DNA from: Nymphaea colorata | Lineage: Eukaryota; Streptophyta; Magnoliopsida; Nymphaeales; Nymphaeaceae | Direction: 5' to 3' | NCBI RefSeq assembly: GCF_008831285.2 | Contig: NC_045147.1 | Coordinates: 16,098,854-16,162,853 of the forward strand | Length of the DNA stretch: 64,000 nucleotides | Shown here: in pieces, positions 23,901 through 37,604 of the stretch | Position numbering within the stretch: the first letter of the stretch is position 1 | Layout of the letters: each line of letters opens with the position of its first letter | Position numbers and translations under genes: made by a program | The notes under the pieces: model-generated | Told to the model about the DNA's origin: nothing | Databases searched by the model: none | What the model saw: only the letters and a program-made list of their open reading frames with translations

Positions 23901-24720
23901 TGTAAACCTGATCATATTAGACCTCTTCTCATACTTCCCATCGAATCCAACATATAATTGGATTAGATTAGACCTCTAATCCAAACCCAAAATCCAAAAT
24001 TAAATGCAACATCTAAATCAGATGAGTTTAGACCCTTGATCTATTCAAAGTCCAAACTCAACATCTAAACCAGATCTGATTAAGTGTCTAATCTAGTTCT
24101 TAGGTTGAAAATCTTAATCCAACATCTTAAGTGGATCAAATTTGACCTCTGATCAAGTCACATATCCTAAACCCAAATCCAACACCTAAACCTGATCAGA
24201 TTAGACCTATGATCTAAATACCCATCTTATCCAACATCTAATTGGATTATATTATATCTTTGATCCAAACGCAAGTTCAAAAATTTAAATGCAACGTTTG
24301 AATTGGCTTAGACCTCCGATCTAGGTACTTGGTTCAAACTCAAAATCCAACATCTAAACCAATTACGATTAGGCCTTTGATCTAGTTCGTAGGTTCAAAA
24401 TTTAAATTAGATCATATTAGACTTTTTCATCTAGATCTCTGTTCAATGTCCAAATCTAACTTCTACACCAGAAATAATTATTCTTTTAATTCGGTTCTCA
24501 AGTCCAAAATGCAAATCATACGTCTTAAGCTGATCAAATTAAACCTCTGATCAAATTACACATCCTAAACCTGTTCAAATTAGACATCTGATCAAAATGC
24601 CAATTGAATTTAACATTTAATCGGATTAGATTAGACATCTAATTCAAACTTGAGATCCAAGATTCAAGTGCATCATTTAAACCGGATCATATTAGACCCT
24701 TGATCCATTCAAAGTCCAAA
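20965..24720. repeat. satellite-like array with five-monomer higher-order unit of about 285 bp
   Basis: About 3.75 kb of degenerate repeats, all in one orientation, built on the core GATTAGACCTCTGATC. Five monomer types recur in fixed order. They are marked by GGTTCTTAGGTTCAAAATC, CACATGTCCTAAAC, ATACCCATCGAATCC, CCAAACCCAAGATCC and CCATTCAAAGTCC. Monomer lengths are about 61, 60, 51, 61 and 52 bp, summing to 285 bp. The first marker recurs near 21447, 21740, 22030, 22315, then 23505, 23798, 24085 and 24370; gaps of about 450-490 reflect missing or extra monomers. Many cores sit in GATCAGA...TCTGATC, a 7-bp dyad with a 7-nt loop. No open frame above 60 codons occurs between 21.03 and 24.79 kb. 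Confidence 0.85.
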
Positions 24721-27453
24721 GCCTTTTAAATTAGTTGCTGAAATGGATTTTAGACCCATATAGCTTAATGGGTGGGGATTTACCTATGTTGAGTGTTTTG
24801 TGAAACAATTGTCTTCTTAGCAGGCCCAAGATGGGTCTCTAGCTTTTGGGTGGAACACAAACCAGCTCCCTTTAGCATGCGGCTTCGTGTGTGGCCAAGC
24901 GACTTATCTTCATTCGTTTTCTCCCTCTCAACCTCATGGCATACGCCTCAACTCTATAATGTTTTTCTGCTTCTTGTATGTGGCCCCTCTTATTTTTTTC
25001 TTAAACCTCTCTCTCTCTCTCTCTTTACCAAAGGCTGGCTACAAGCTGCAGCATGGCCTCTCTTTTATCTTTCAAACTCTGTCTTTTTCTCTATCTCTAT
25101 CTCTTTGTGTCTGTCTCTGTCTCTCTCTATGAGAGCCCATGGCCGTCGAACATACCTGCTGGGAGGTGGCCCTTCTTTTTTTTTTCTTTCTTTTTCAAAC
25201 CTTTCTCCCTCTCCCTCTCTACCAAAGCCCATGGTTGTGGCTGCGTCTGTGATGGCGATGGTTTGCAAATACATAAGGACATGACTGTTCTTTTTGATCC
25301 CCATGTGAAACTTTTTTTTTTTTTAGGTCTACTGTGTGGGAAGATGGCTGGAAATTGTGGGGATTGCCATTGGATGTTTGAAGGAGAATATGTAACTGCT
25401 GTCCGCTGTAATTTGGGTAGGACATGAGAATTATGCAACTGGTGGATAGATGCACTTATTTTCAGTTTTTAAGTTCATTTGTTAGTCATCTACAATGTCT
25501 GTGTCCATCTAATCTTGACTTGATGAGCTTAGGTCTCTGCTGCAATTTCTCTTGGCATGCTAAAGTTGCAACTTTGTGTCCTCCCATACTTGGGATTAGA
25601 TTCTGAAATATTGCAAGTGATTCGAGGAAGTTGTGGACTACGATGCATGTCCTTTGAGCAGGTGTGCATGATTGAGGTTTGCTTATTGTTTTCTATTACT
25701 GATTTAGCTCCAGCTTTTTGCCTGCTCCAAGTAGAGCACAATGGTGGCACGAGTAGCAGTTGCCTTATTGCAATTTTCTTTTGCAGATTATGACTGAACC
25801 AAGAGTGCAGATGTTGACACAGGCAAGGAAGAAGAGGTGAATGCTGAGAAAATGACGGCAATTTATTTCTCATTGATCAAACATGGTAAGCTTTTTCAAA
25901 ATACTTACTTTATGCCCTTCAAACAAAAAAGAAGGGCTAGGATTTTATTTCTATGAAAAGAAGATTCTGGTATTTTATTTCATGAACTTTTTTGTTTGAG
26001 GATTTTATCCCATGGATTCCAAATGGGCCTTAGGGTAAATTAAATTGAATGGGATTTGGAGCAGGCATCAGGTCCGAGAATGTCTAAGGTTCTCTTAATC
26101 TTGTGGTTTTACATGTCAATTCTGGATCTTTGTGGGAGTAGAATTAGGTTGGATCTTCTTCTAATATTCAGCATGCTTGAGAACCTGCTGTTGAAGGAAT
26201 TTAGAGAAACATGGTGCGATGCTGATATGTTCTTTTGTTTTGCTGATCTAGTGGAGGAACTGAGTGCAACAAAATGGATATACGAATAATCAATTGGTAA
26301 ACTGATTATCTACTTTTATTTTTCATATTTTGCTATAAAAATAGTCTGTCCTTGTTATATTTTGATAAATACCATCTGTCTTTTCTTTCAGATGGCAATT
26401 TCTTTTTTACCTTTTTATCATTTTAGATTAACTGGGATACTGATAACCACTCTAAGGTGGCTTTTAGTTCATTCAAGTTCTTTTTGTCATAATTGGGTCG
26501 TGAAGCCTCTTGGATTTGGCTAGAGTTTGTCATATAGTGATATTGGTAGTGCTGTGGGTAGAGGGTGTGGCTTGGGTATGAGGTGTTCAACAAGGCAATT
26601 AGTTAAAAGTTGGACATGGCTATCTGTATATTTATATGCTGAAAATTTGTGGTGCGCAAATGCATTCAACCTTCAAAGGGAGTTGTGAATAAAAAATTGA
26701 GATTAAAAATTAAGTGCTAAATTGTGGGATATTTTAAAATATATAACTAATGAACATCTAAAGTAGAACAATGTGTAGCTGCGTTAGATACAAGCCTGTT
26801 TGAACTTTGAACCATGTATGAAGTACCCTAGTATGAATATAGGTGCAGCCGGTGTCTGCCAATGTGATGGAGGTGCCTCATGATGATTTTTTGGTTGAGT
26901 ATTAAGTCACTACAACAATTTGACGTATATGCAACAACCTTGCTTGTGGCAACAGCCATGGCAGATCATGGCCATTAATTCTGGCATCAAAGAACTCAAA
27001 GAGAGAAAGAGAGAGCTAAACATTACAAAAATGAGCATGGCTGAAATTTTTGAGCGTGCACCTCCATTTCCTTTCTCTCCATCTTTTTACCAACCTCTAC
27101 AAATTCCCTCTTTTCTCCCCCCATTTCCCAATCTTGTTGCCATGAACAAAAACCTGCAACATATATGTCCACTGCCATTTCCTGACCTGAGTACTTCCCA
27201 TCAGTGTCATTCCCAGTAAGAATTTTCAACCAGTCGCAGAGTTTTGCAGGCAGTGCCATGGTGATTGCCTTCTTTGTGTCCCCCATCTTTGTTGCTTTAA
27301 CCTTCATCTTCAAATAAGGGTGAAAGGGTCGCATTTTGAAAGGAAAATTGTTTCTTACAATGGCAGGGGTGTTCAATGGAGATCAGATCATGTTGTGGTT
27401 TCTAGTGAGCCGCTGCTAGGAATTTCTGGGGCAGGAATCAGCTTTTCCATTGA
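24721..27453. other. region with unassigned exon-like pieces
   Basis: No confident gene. Low-complexity CT tracts at 25004-25025 and 25090-25225 create long spurious frames. Exon-like pieces with plausible splice ends occur at about 25540-25660 (LGMLKLQLCVLPYLGL, donor GTGTGC) and 25795-25885 (EEVNAEKMTAIYFSLIKHG, donor GTAAGC). A minus-strand frame of 117 codons lies at 27023-27376 and a plus frame at 26920-27219. I cannot name a family for any. They may belong to the same host gene as the frame split by the gypsy element. Confidence 0.3.
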
Positions 27454-27653
27454 CAGGAGGAGGAGGAGGCCAGTCAAGCTTGTAACGCAATTGGAGGCCT
27501 AAGCGAGATTCAGTCATTCCTTTGCAAATCGACTATTCAATTAATGCTTTTGGCTAGGTTTAGGTATAAGTTCATGTTCTCGTCTCCTTTTTTGAAAACT
27601 TCGGGGAGTGAATTTGGTGAGGCTGGGAACTGTATTGTTCCTGGGGATACAAC

Positions 27654-27889
27654 TGTTACGATCCATATAGGGATCGTGGGGGGCATTAGGAGTTTACTTC
27701 CATTATGTTTTGGTATTTGACGTTTTCAGTTTGGATCTGATTTCAGTAAGAGTTGGTCCAGTCCGGACCCATAATTACTTGTACTTAAGCTGGGATCTGC
27801 CCTAATTAAGCATGCTTTTGGATTGCCTTTCTCTCTCTCGTTCTCTCCTCTGCTCCCTTTTGCACGCCCTTGTTAGCCAGCGGCTAACA
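27654..27889 (+). repeat. gypsy 5' LTR
   Basis: 236 bp, TGTTACGATCC ... CGGCTAACA. It contains a CT-rich segment near its 3' end. It matches 32671-32911 with scattered substitutions and a few indels. Confidence 0.95.
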
Positions 27890-27891
27890 AA

Positions 27892-27904
27892 TGGTATCAA
27901 AGCC
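27892..27904 (+). other. gypsy primer-binding site
   Basis: TGGTATCAAAGCC lies two bases after the LTR end. It is complementary to the 3' end of initiator tRNA-Met (canonical TGGTATCAGAGC) with one change. Confidence 0.85.
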
Positions 27905-27969
27905 AGGGATGGTCGTGGCGATGGTCGCGCTGCCGCCGCCACCGACGTTCGACGATCAACAACGCCACC

Positions 27970-29310
27970 TTGGCAGTAGTAGAAGCGCATCGCCCCTGGA
28001 CGGAAGAAACGATCATCGAAGTGAACCGGCAGCTGCAGACCATGGAACATGTGCAAGCCGAGGTTGAGGCTCGTCTTCACACCGCCATAGCAGCAGGTTT
28101 TCGTGATCTGGTGCAGCAAGCTCCCGCCCTTGGTAGCGCTCCGTTCGGCGACCCCCACTCCAGCAACCGCTCACCAGCGCACGCGGTTCCCGCCAGCTTG
28201 CTGGCACACACGCCACCAGGTTCCCTCCGCGCACCCATCGCAGGCGAGCCCGGTCAGGATCAGCGTACGCCGCCGATCAGCGCCTTTCCCCTGTTTCAGT
28301 TGCCCGTCGCGCCCCTGTTTCAGCCTCCGATCAGCGCTGGCGTTGCCTTTGGGTCATTCGGATCGGCCATGCCCACCAGCAGCGTTCTGCCCGCTGCTCT
28401 GCTGAACTCCGTCTCCGGCGGCACGAACAGTGGAACCCTTTCCGGCCCCAGCAACAGCCGAACCGATGCCCCTGCGGGATTCTTCCCTAACTCATCTACT
28501 GGTTTTTATGGGGGAACTAACCCAGCGCGCTTCAAGCCCGCCAAGAGCAACTTCCTCTGATTCAGCGGAGAAGATTTACATAGCGGGATATTTAAAGCCG
28601 AGCAGTTCTTCGAGTGCCACGGGATCTTAGAGACGATGAAAGTGGCTCATGCTGCCATGAACTTCGACCGGAAAGTAATTTGTTAGTACCGATGGCTGAT
28701 AGCTCAACACGGACGGCCAGACTCGAGGACCTTGGTCACAGCCATGGCGACACGTTTCGGACCCTCGGTTTATGTTGACTACAACCAGGAGCTCTCCAAA
28801 ATACGTCAGACGGGGTCGGTCATTGCCTACTAGGAGTGTTTCGAAGAACTTAGCAATATGGTTCGGGGATGGCCAATGGAAGCTTTGATCGGTGCCTTTG
28901 TTGGGGGACTCAAGGACAAGATCCGTATTGAGGTGCAAGGCATGCAACCCATCAATTTGCACGATTGTTTTGCGATAGCTCATATGGTGGAGGAGAACCA
29001 GCAGCGATATCAAAGCCTCGAGCGAGGGGTGGCCGTGGTTCGTCCTCAAGGTGCAGCTGCTACAAGTTCGGAAGTACCACCAGGCCGGGCGAACATAGGC
29101 AAACCAGCGAACCGCCCTATTATTCGCCGCCTTACTCCGGACCAGATACGTGAAAAACAACGTCAAAATATTTGTTTCGACTGTGATCAACCATGAACGC
29201 CGGGCCACGCCTGTCGACGATTTCACATGTACTTAGTTGAGGAAGAAGGGGACGACGCCCCGGTGGAGACTCTCGGCGAACGGGGACAAGAGGAAATGGA
29301 GTTCGCTTAG
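27970..29310 (+). pseudogene. gypsy gag
   Basis: The first 196 codons (27970-28558) give a proline/serine-rich N-terminal gag region. A stop at 28558 interrupts a continuation that includes a typical plant gag stretch: FSGEDL, KAEQFFECHGI, then RWPMEALIGAFVGGLKDKI-like sequence at about 28858-28930. More stops fall at about 28684, 28831 and 29195. The CCHC knuckle is damaged: CFDCDQP is followed by a stop before TPGHAC. At least four lesions make this a dead gag. Confidence 0.8.
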
Positions 29311-29358
29311 TCACCTGAAATATCCCTCCATGCCTTATCGGGACATGAAGTTCCGCAG

Positions 29359-32300
29359 TTGATGCGAGTGGAGGGCCGGCTCCGAGGTCGAAAGGTTAGT
29401 GTACTAGTGGATACCGGGTCCACGCATAACTTCATCTGTGAGAAATCCGCTAGAGCTCTGGGGTGTCAAATCGACCAGCAGCCAACATTTGATGTGGTCG
29501 TGGGAGATGCAAGTTCCTTAAAATGTAAAGGGCGGTGCACCGACGAGAAACTGGAGATACAAGGCCATGGGTTCTCGGTACAGCTGTATACACTAGCAAT
29601 GGCCGGGGCGGACCTAGTCCAAGGCATCCATTGGTTGAAGGGGCTGGGCGAGGTTGTGTGGGACTTCGTTAACATGAAAATGCACTTTACACAACCGGAT
29701 GGGAGGCACCTAACCCTTTCAGCTACTCCAAGAGAACTAGTCCAAGAGACCGCCACCTCCAAAATGTTACATGGAGCGGCAGCTTTGTACGTGCTACTCA
29801 TGACCAGCGCCATGGGGGAAGAGAGGTCAGACCCCACCCTCACGGGTGCGCGACTACCTCCACTGCTGGAGGAATTTTCAGATGTGTTTTGATGTTCCTC
29901 ACGGATTACCTCCTTCGCGCGCCTACGACCATCACATAGAGCTTCACCCAGGGGCGGAAGCAATGAAGAGGAGACCATACAGGTATAACCCGACCCAACG
30001 TGATGCCCTAACTCGATTTGTGCAAAAAATGTTGGAACAGGGAATTATACAGCCTAGCCGCAGCCTGTTTGCGTCTCCTGCCCTCCTGGTTCGCGAGAAG
30101 GATGGCAATTGGCAGTTTTGTGTAGACTACCGCGCTTTAAATGTTGTAACGGTGAAGGATAGCTATCTCATTCCTATCGTGGAAGACATCCTTGATGACC
30201 TCAGGGGTGCAGCCCTGTTTTCGAAGCTGGATCTTCGTGTCGGGTATCATCAGATACGGATAGCGCCACAGGATGTTCCTAAAACAGCATTTTTAACCCC
30301 GGGTAGCCATTATGAGTTTCGAGTGATGCCGTTCGGCCTCACGAACGCTCCTGCGACGTTTCAGTCCCTCATGAACGATATCTTCCGACCCCACCTGCAC
30401 AAGTTCGTACTGGTCTTCTTTGACGACATCCTTGTCTTTAGTGCAGATGAAGAGGCACATTTAAATCATCTGCGGGTGGTGCTATCTACGTTACGACAAC
30501 ACTCCCTTCACGCCAAACTCCCCAAGTGTTCATTCAGAATGAGTGAAGTCACTTACCTCGGCCACGTGATTGGCAATGGCAGCGTGAAGATGGAAGAGGA
30601 TAAAGTGCAGGTAGTGCGTAATTGGTCCATTTCTCAATCGGTCAGAGAACTACGTGGGTTTCTAGGATTGGCGGGGTACTACCGTAAGTTCGTGCGCAAC
30701 TTTGGCAGTATTGTAGCACCCTTGACACACCTCACAAAAAAGGATCAGTTTCGATGGACTGACCAAGCCAAGGAAGCATACGACAAACTCAAAGAGGCCA
30801 TCACGTCAGCGCCGGTACTACGCATGCTCGACTTCACTATGCCGTTTGAAGTAGAGACGGACGCATCCGACACAGCATTGGGTGCGATTTTGAGCCAAGA
30901 GCGACATCCAATAGCATTTTTCAGTCACGCCATGGGACCCACGTTCAGCAGCAAATCAGCCTACGAGTGTGAACTCATCGCTATGGTATTGACGATTCTT
31001 AGATGGCGACATTATTTGCTGGGTAAGAGGTTTGTGGTGCTCATGGACCACCACAGCCCGCGTTACTGTTTACAATAGAAAACATTGGTACCGGCAGTGC
31101 AGCGTTGGGTGATGAAACTGCTCACCTTTGATTTTGAGATTCGGCATCGCAGCGAGAAGAAAAACCCGGCCACATATGGTCTCTCTCAACAGGTGCAGGA
31201 AAGGCATAGATTCTGGACCTTATCGGCCATTCAGTGTAATATTTGGATAGATATTCAGCACGCTCACCAGTCAGCAACATCGGTGCAAAGGATACGAACC
31301 GACCTGTTACAGGATCCTACGAGACGATACGACTAAGAGTGGCGCCCTCCTTATCTCTACTTTCGTAGCCGTGTATTTATTCCGCTCGAGACAGCTCTGC
31401 CAGGTACTTTAATCTCACATTTTCATGACTCAAAGAGCGCAGAACATGAAGGAGTAGAAGGGACTTATCGGCGTCTAAGAACGGCGTTTTTCTAGTCGGG
31501 AATGAAGCGCGTCGTACGGGATTATGTGCGACAAGGTGATGTATGTCAACGCAATAAGTATGAGACCACACGACCCACTGGATTCTTGCAGCCCCTTCTT
31601 GTTCATGAGCAAATTTGGGAAGATATGTCCATGGATTTCATCGAGGGATTACCCCGCTCTCGGGGAAAATATGTTATATTGGTGGTAGTAGACATGCTCT
31701 CGAAATACGCACACTTCATAGCCCTCGCACACCCCTTTTCCACCAAAACAGTAGCGCAGACCTTTCAGGAGCAAGTGGGGAAGCTTCACGGTATGCCACG
31801 TTCCATTGTAAGTTAATGCTTTTTGGCAGGAGTACTTCAAACTACAGGGACGCAACTTAAGATGAGTACCGCATATCATCCTTAAACAGATGGGTAGACA
31901 GAGGTAGTAAATCGTAGTCTTGAGACTTATTTGCGATGCTTTGTGGGGGAGCATCCCAAAACCTGGGTCAACTATCTATCATGGGCAGAGTTCGCTTACA
32001 ATACTAGTTGGCATACATCCAGAACACCACCCCTTTTGAGGTTGTTTGTAAGCGTCCTCCTCCTACTATCCGCAGGTATCAATTGGCAACGACACGAGAG
32101 GGGTTTGTTGATACGCAGTTGAGGTGCCGCGATGTGATTCTTAAGGATCGAAAGGATCACTTGGCTGCAGCACGGAATCGCATGGTGATTCAATACAACT
32201 GTCGTCATGGGGCAGTTCAGTTCCAAGAGGGGGATTGGGTTTTCTTAAGGCGACCATCCCAACGGCTAGTAGGAATGCGAGGGGCAGGGCAAAGTAAGTT

Positions 32301-32640
32301 GTTGTCGAGGTATGTGGGTCCTTATAAAATTTTAAAGAGGATCGGTACTCTCGCCTACAAACTGTAGTTACCACCGGGCAGCACCATACACCCAGTCTTT
32401 CATGTTTCCAAACTAAAGGCGTGCCTCAAGCCACCGACCGAAGGAGAAGTTGGAGCAGCCCCGGTCTTAGCGATTCCCACTGGCATACAACCCTTACGTC
32501 GAGTAGGAATACAACGAATCAACGTGGATGGCAAGTGGCGCATCCAGTGGCTGATTGAGTGGCTCATCGAGGAGGAGATGCCAGCTTCATGGGAAGACTC
32601 GGAGGACATACAACAGCGTTTTCCATCCTTTACACCTTGA
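29359..32640 (+). pseudogene. gypsy pol (protease, RT, RNase H, integrase, C-terminal tail)
   Basis: The protease active site VDTGSTHNF is intact at about 29407. A frameshift at a T run near 29885 separates protease from RT. RT motifs include FCVDYRALN, FGLTNAPATF and the catalytic FFDDIL at 30419-30434. RNase H starts with FEVETDASDTALGAIL near 30848. A stop at 31078 breaks the RNase H/connection region. Integrase keeps SMDFIEGLP near 31630, but the segment carrying the second catalytic aspartate after GMPRSIV is lost to a stop and deletion around 31814. TDG is followed by a stop near 31893. The tail HPVFHVSKLK at about 32390 resembles the region preceding a chromodomain. Not functional. Confidence 0.85.
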
Positions 32641-32670
32641 GGACAAGGTGTTATTGAAGGGGGGAGTATT

Positions 32671-32911
32671 TGTTACGATCCATATAGGGATCATGTGGGG
32701 CAGTAGGAGTTTACTTCCATTATGTTTTGGTATTTGACGTTTTCAGTTCGGATCTGATTTCAGTAAGAGTCGGTCCAGTCCAGACCCGTAATTACTTGTA
32801 CTTAAGCTGGGATTTGCCCTAATTAAGCATGCTTTTGGATTGCCTTTCTCTCTCTCTTTCTCTCCTCTCCTCTTCTCCCTTTTGCATGCCCTTGTTAGCC
32901 AGCGGCTAACA
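32671..32911 (+). repeat. gypsy 3' LTR
   Basis: 241 bp, TGTTACGATCC ... CGGCTAACA, preceded by the polypurine tract. It differs from the 5' LTR by substitutions and a slightly longer CT tract. Confidence 0.95.
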
Positions 32912-33353
32912 ACAACAATGCACAGAAATGAGATGGATGTCTGCGGTCAATTGCTTGATGAGGTAAACCAACTGAGAAAGGGTGTTCTGATTGATAAAGG
33001 ATTGATATATTTCCAAAATGGGGTGTCAGAAAGGCCTTGTCTTGATGTATGGTCAGCCGGAAATGACAATGTGGCATTTTTTGTATATGCTGCAGTGTGC
33101 TTTTGGTTGGAAATTTATTCCATTTAATAGTTAAGATGATTGCTATTTATTTCATTTAGGGGATTTATTCTTCTATTGATTCCATTTTGAATTTTATGGT
33201 ACTAAGATAAGAAATCTCATCCAGATTTTAGTTTTGTAGAGATGTCATGGTTTCATGACTTTGCTGTTAGCGTTTAATTTTTTGGTGTTCTTCAGTGGGC
33301 TCTATTGTCTGATTTCCTTCGATGACAAGTGGAACTTTTGTGCCTCGTAACAG

Positions 33354-34815
<1,462 letters not shown>

Positions 34816-35299
34816 GACACAAGATTTATAAGCTAGTTCACTAATCTCATTATTACAATGTGTCTTATCTTGGTCACTTTTTCTCTTTCCTGCTCTCTGG
34901 GTTGCACAAAGCTTATATTGCTGGAACTATCACAATATTTGTAATAAGGTTTCTAGCCGAGGGGATTTGCTTGAAGGTCAAATGCTATGTCACCTGGGTG
35001 CTTCTAAATGGCTGCGGCACCCATGTCAATGCTGGTGCTGGTGCTTCTCCGACACCGCACATTCAGTTCAGTAAGCCGAACCAGGTCAAGACTAACCATT
35101 TTACATGTGCACATAACTAAATTATTTTTAATACAAAATTCTATATATAAATAAATAATGCTACTATATATTTAAATAACTATGTAACAAATTATTTATA
35201 TGCATGTATACATACACATATATATACACCCTTGCCGCACCCACACCAAATTTTTTTTTGAAAAATTGCCGTATCTGCACCTGCACCCTAAACTTATCC

Positions 35300-35515
35300 A
35301 TGAACGTGTGCACCCCACACTTTGGTGGCATAGGTCAAATGTTGAGGGAGACCCTATGCATGAACGTGTGCACCCCACACTTTGGTGGCATAGGTCAAAT
35401 GTTGAGGGAGACCCTATGCATGAACGTGTGCACCCCACACTTTGGTGGCATAGGTCAAATGTTGAGGGAGACCCTATGCAGGAACATGTGCACCCCGCAC
35501 TTAGGTGACATAGAT
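35300..35515. repeat. 60-bp minisatellite, 3.6 copies
   Basis: Three essentially identical 60-bp units (35300-35359, 35360-35419, 35420-35479), each starting TGAACGTGTGCACCCCACAC, and a diverged partial fourth. As 60 is a multiple of three, each frame repeats the same 20 residues, which explains long frames on both strands. The array sits in a region with GCACCCACACC/GTGTCC phrases (34980-35290) typical of a dispersed plant repeat. Confidence 0.95.
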
Positions 35516-35906
35516 GTGTGCTCACACACAAAGATGGTCACTAACTTTTCTGTGTTTTTTGTTGAAAAGAAAATTGCTCCTCTTTCCTTCCTAGTTACAT
35601 GTCCTTTCCTGCTTGTGTTCTTTTGAGCTTTCTAAAAAAAACGCCCCAAGCTTTATGGTAATCCAATCATCTGTCATTAACAAATCTAGGACCAGTATAT
35701 ATGTATATATATTGATTAGTGGCTACCAGACCACTTGGGTAAGGGATAAAAACGAAACCTCTTAAATTCATGTTAAAAAGTGTTTTAAATAAAATATGAA
35801 CTGTCTACGACTCTACTGTGTTTATAAACACTAATTTAATATAAATCATGCTCTAGTTCAATAGGCCTGGTTTCTCTCTTACCCAAATGGTCTGGTTTTT
35901 ACCAAC

Positions 35907-35969
<63 letters not shown>

Positions 35970-37389
35970 GAAAGGGGGGGGGGGGAGAGAGAGAGAGTGA
36001 CACATACACAGAGATAATTGCTATGATCCGGATTGTCTGTTGATGCATATAAAGTTTGTATCGCCTTTGAGTACACACAGATTATATTTCTTTATCTTCT
36101 TAGGTAGGAAACATGTAGTCAATTTTTTTTGTAGTCATACTCAGTGAGATGTCAACGAATATATAGCACATACAAGCACTTGTAGATGCAGTTTTCATCA
36201 TAAATATTGTGGACAGGCCTTTATTTTCTTCCCATTTCCATGTTGTGTGTCTTGCATCAGTCATGGTATCAATTTGAAAGTGGTCTTTCTTTTGGTTTTG
36301 TAGATCGAACTTCTTGGGGACAAAATTCATCAGGCATTACGCCCAGCCTCCTCATGCTGGAGCTCTAGTGGAAAGATGTCCGTCTGGGTTGGTTGTTTGA
36401 AGGAAGTCTTACCAATGGTTCATATAGGAAACTACATAGTTGGCCATATTTCATACGACCTGAATGTCCAAGGTGGGCAGTATGTGAATAATGGAAACTG
36501 CACAGATGTCTGTCTAACTTTTGAGTGTGATGTAATATAGCATGTGGTAATAGAAGGATATGATGAAGGGTATCAAGTTGTTGGTGATCGAGTTTCAACT
36601 TTATCATTCTGTTTCATTGTTCATCCTGTTCCTCTTTCACCTCCAACATCAGTTAGACAACAGCAAGTTTGCAGTTAAGTTGTTTTGCACCAGCGCCATC
36701 ATTGATATTTTTCAAAATTATTCCCTGTTTTCTTAGTATGTGATAAACTTGTATGTTTTAGATATGTCTGGTCCAAATTGGACATATAACAAGTTGACAT
36801 TTGTCCTTCCAATACAGGCGCGCAACTGCTAGCAGCAGCCTGTGTCTTTTGCTTAGTTCGCCAATGTCAGCAACATTTAGGTAAATTTATGTGCCTTGAA
36901 AGAATCCATACCTCCTCTTGTTCACCAAAAATATCATAATTTTGATTTCTTTTGTCAATTTTTTATTTTCCTTTGTGATAATCGACATTCATATTTTTGT
37001 TGAACAATAGAAATCATGTATGTGCTTATAATTGGAATTCGTATTTTTGTTTAATAATAGAAATCATGAATGTGCTTATATGCTTGTATTATAACAAAAT
37101 CTACTTTGTTATAGGAAAAATTAATCTTCTCACCTGCTGGGAGTTGTTGAGTTGACTGGATTTGAGATCCTCGGATTATGACCAAAACTTTAAGACGGAT
37201 ATATGATTCCTAATGATCTCAAATCACTAAGGCTATCAAGCACCCTGCCTAAAGGATTTTCACGACTGATAAGGGTTTTCCATCCCTTAGATCTTACTTC
37301 TGTTTGTTTCGTTAATTAAAATAGCAGACTAATAGAATTTTTGACAAATTCATCATAGTATAGCTTTCCAATTTTAATAGACTTTTTTG

Positions 37390-37427
<38 letters not shown>

Positions 37428-37604
37428 AGAATATTTAAATTTATTTTTGCATACGTTGTATAATATTGCAGTACTCATCTGAGTGGGTGATTATTTGCAA
37501 TTTTGAAAGGTGGTTTGATTGTTTAAATATGATGTCAACTAAGCTTATGTTTGATTAGAGCTAACCTAACATGAGACCTAATGGAATAAGGATATAGTAG
37601 GGAT
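35516..37604. other. non-coding stretch with microsatellites
   Basis: No supported gene. Compound CT/AT microsatellite at 35910-35969, followed by a run of about 11 G at 35975-35985, and an AT repeat at 37390-37425. A minus-strand frame at 36365-36607 has no recognised domain. Confidence 0.4.

Larger units (their letters stand above)
27654..32911 (+). mobile_element. full-length Ty3/gypsy LTR retrotransposon (inactive)
   Basis: A 5.26-kb element bounded by direct repeats of the host 5-mer ACAAC (27649-27653 and 32912-32916). LTRs begin TGTTACG and end CTAACA. The order is LTR, PBS, gag, protease, RT, RNase H, integrase, polypurine tract (AAGGGGGGAG, about 32657), LTR. Placing integrase after RNase H is the Ty3/gypsy order. 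Short LTRs and an HPVFHVSKLK motif after integrase fit a chromovirus-like lineage. Multiple stops, frameshifts and an eroded integrase make it incapable of self-movement. The two LTRs are similar but not identical, so the insertion is not very recent. Confidence 0.95.
27454..33127 (+). pseudogene. unrecognised host reading frame split by the gypsy element
   Basis: Left of the insertion the frame is open from 27454 to 27653, after an acceptor-like TTGACAG and including EEEEASQACNAIGGL. Right of it the frame runs from 32917 to a stop at 33127, including MHRNEMDVCGQLLDE. If the transposon and one target-site copy are removed, the two halves are in phase through GDTT then MHRN, giving 136 codons without a stop. 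A frame that long is improbable by chance in AT-rich DNA. I do not recognise the protein; splice limits on the right are uncertain. It is either an exon of a disrupted gene or part of an already dead one. Confidence 0.4.

Noticed and set aside
20965-24720. CRISPR-like regularly spaced repeat
   Set aside because: Repeats and intervening parts are both repeated and degenerate, spacing varies, and the context is a plant nuclear genome; it is a satellite-type array.
24793-25427. Frames of 163 and 124 codons
   Set aside because: They run through CT-rich tracts (SLSLSL, SISISL) and overlap each other; no recognised domain.
25300-26290. Extra exons of the CCT3 or split host gene
   Set aside because: Splice-like ends exist, but translations match neither CCT3 nor each other in phase, so I only mention them in the region description.
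35200-35626. Three long frames on both strands suggesting a repeat protein
   Set aside because: They are explained by a 60-bp tandem unit, which keeps any stop-free frame open; no start context, domain or neighbour supports a gene.
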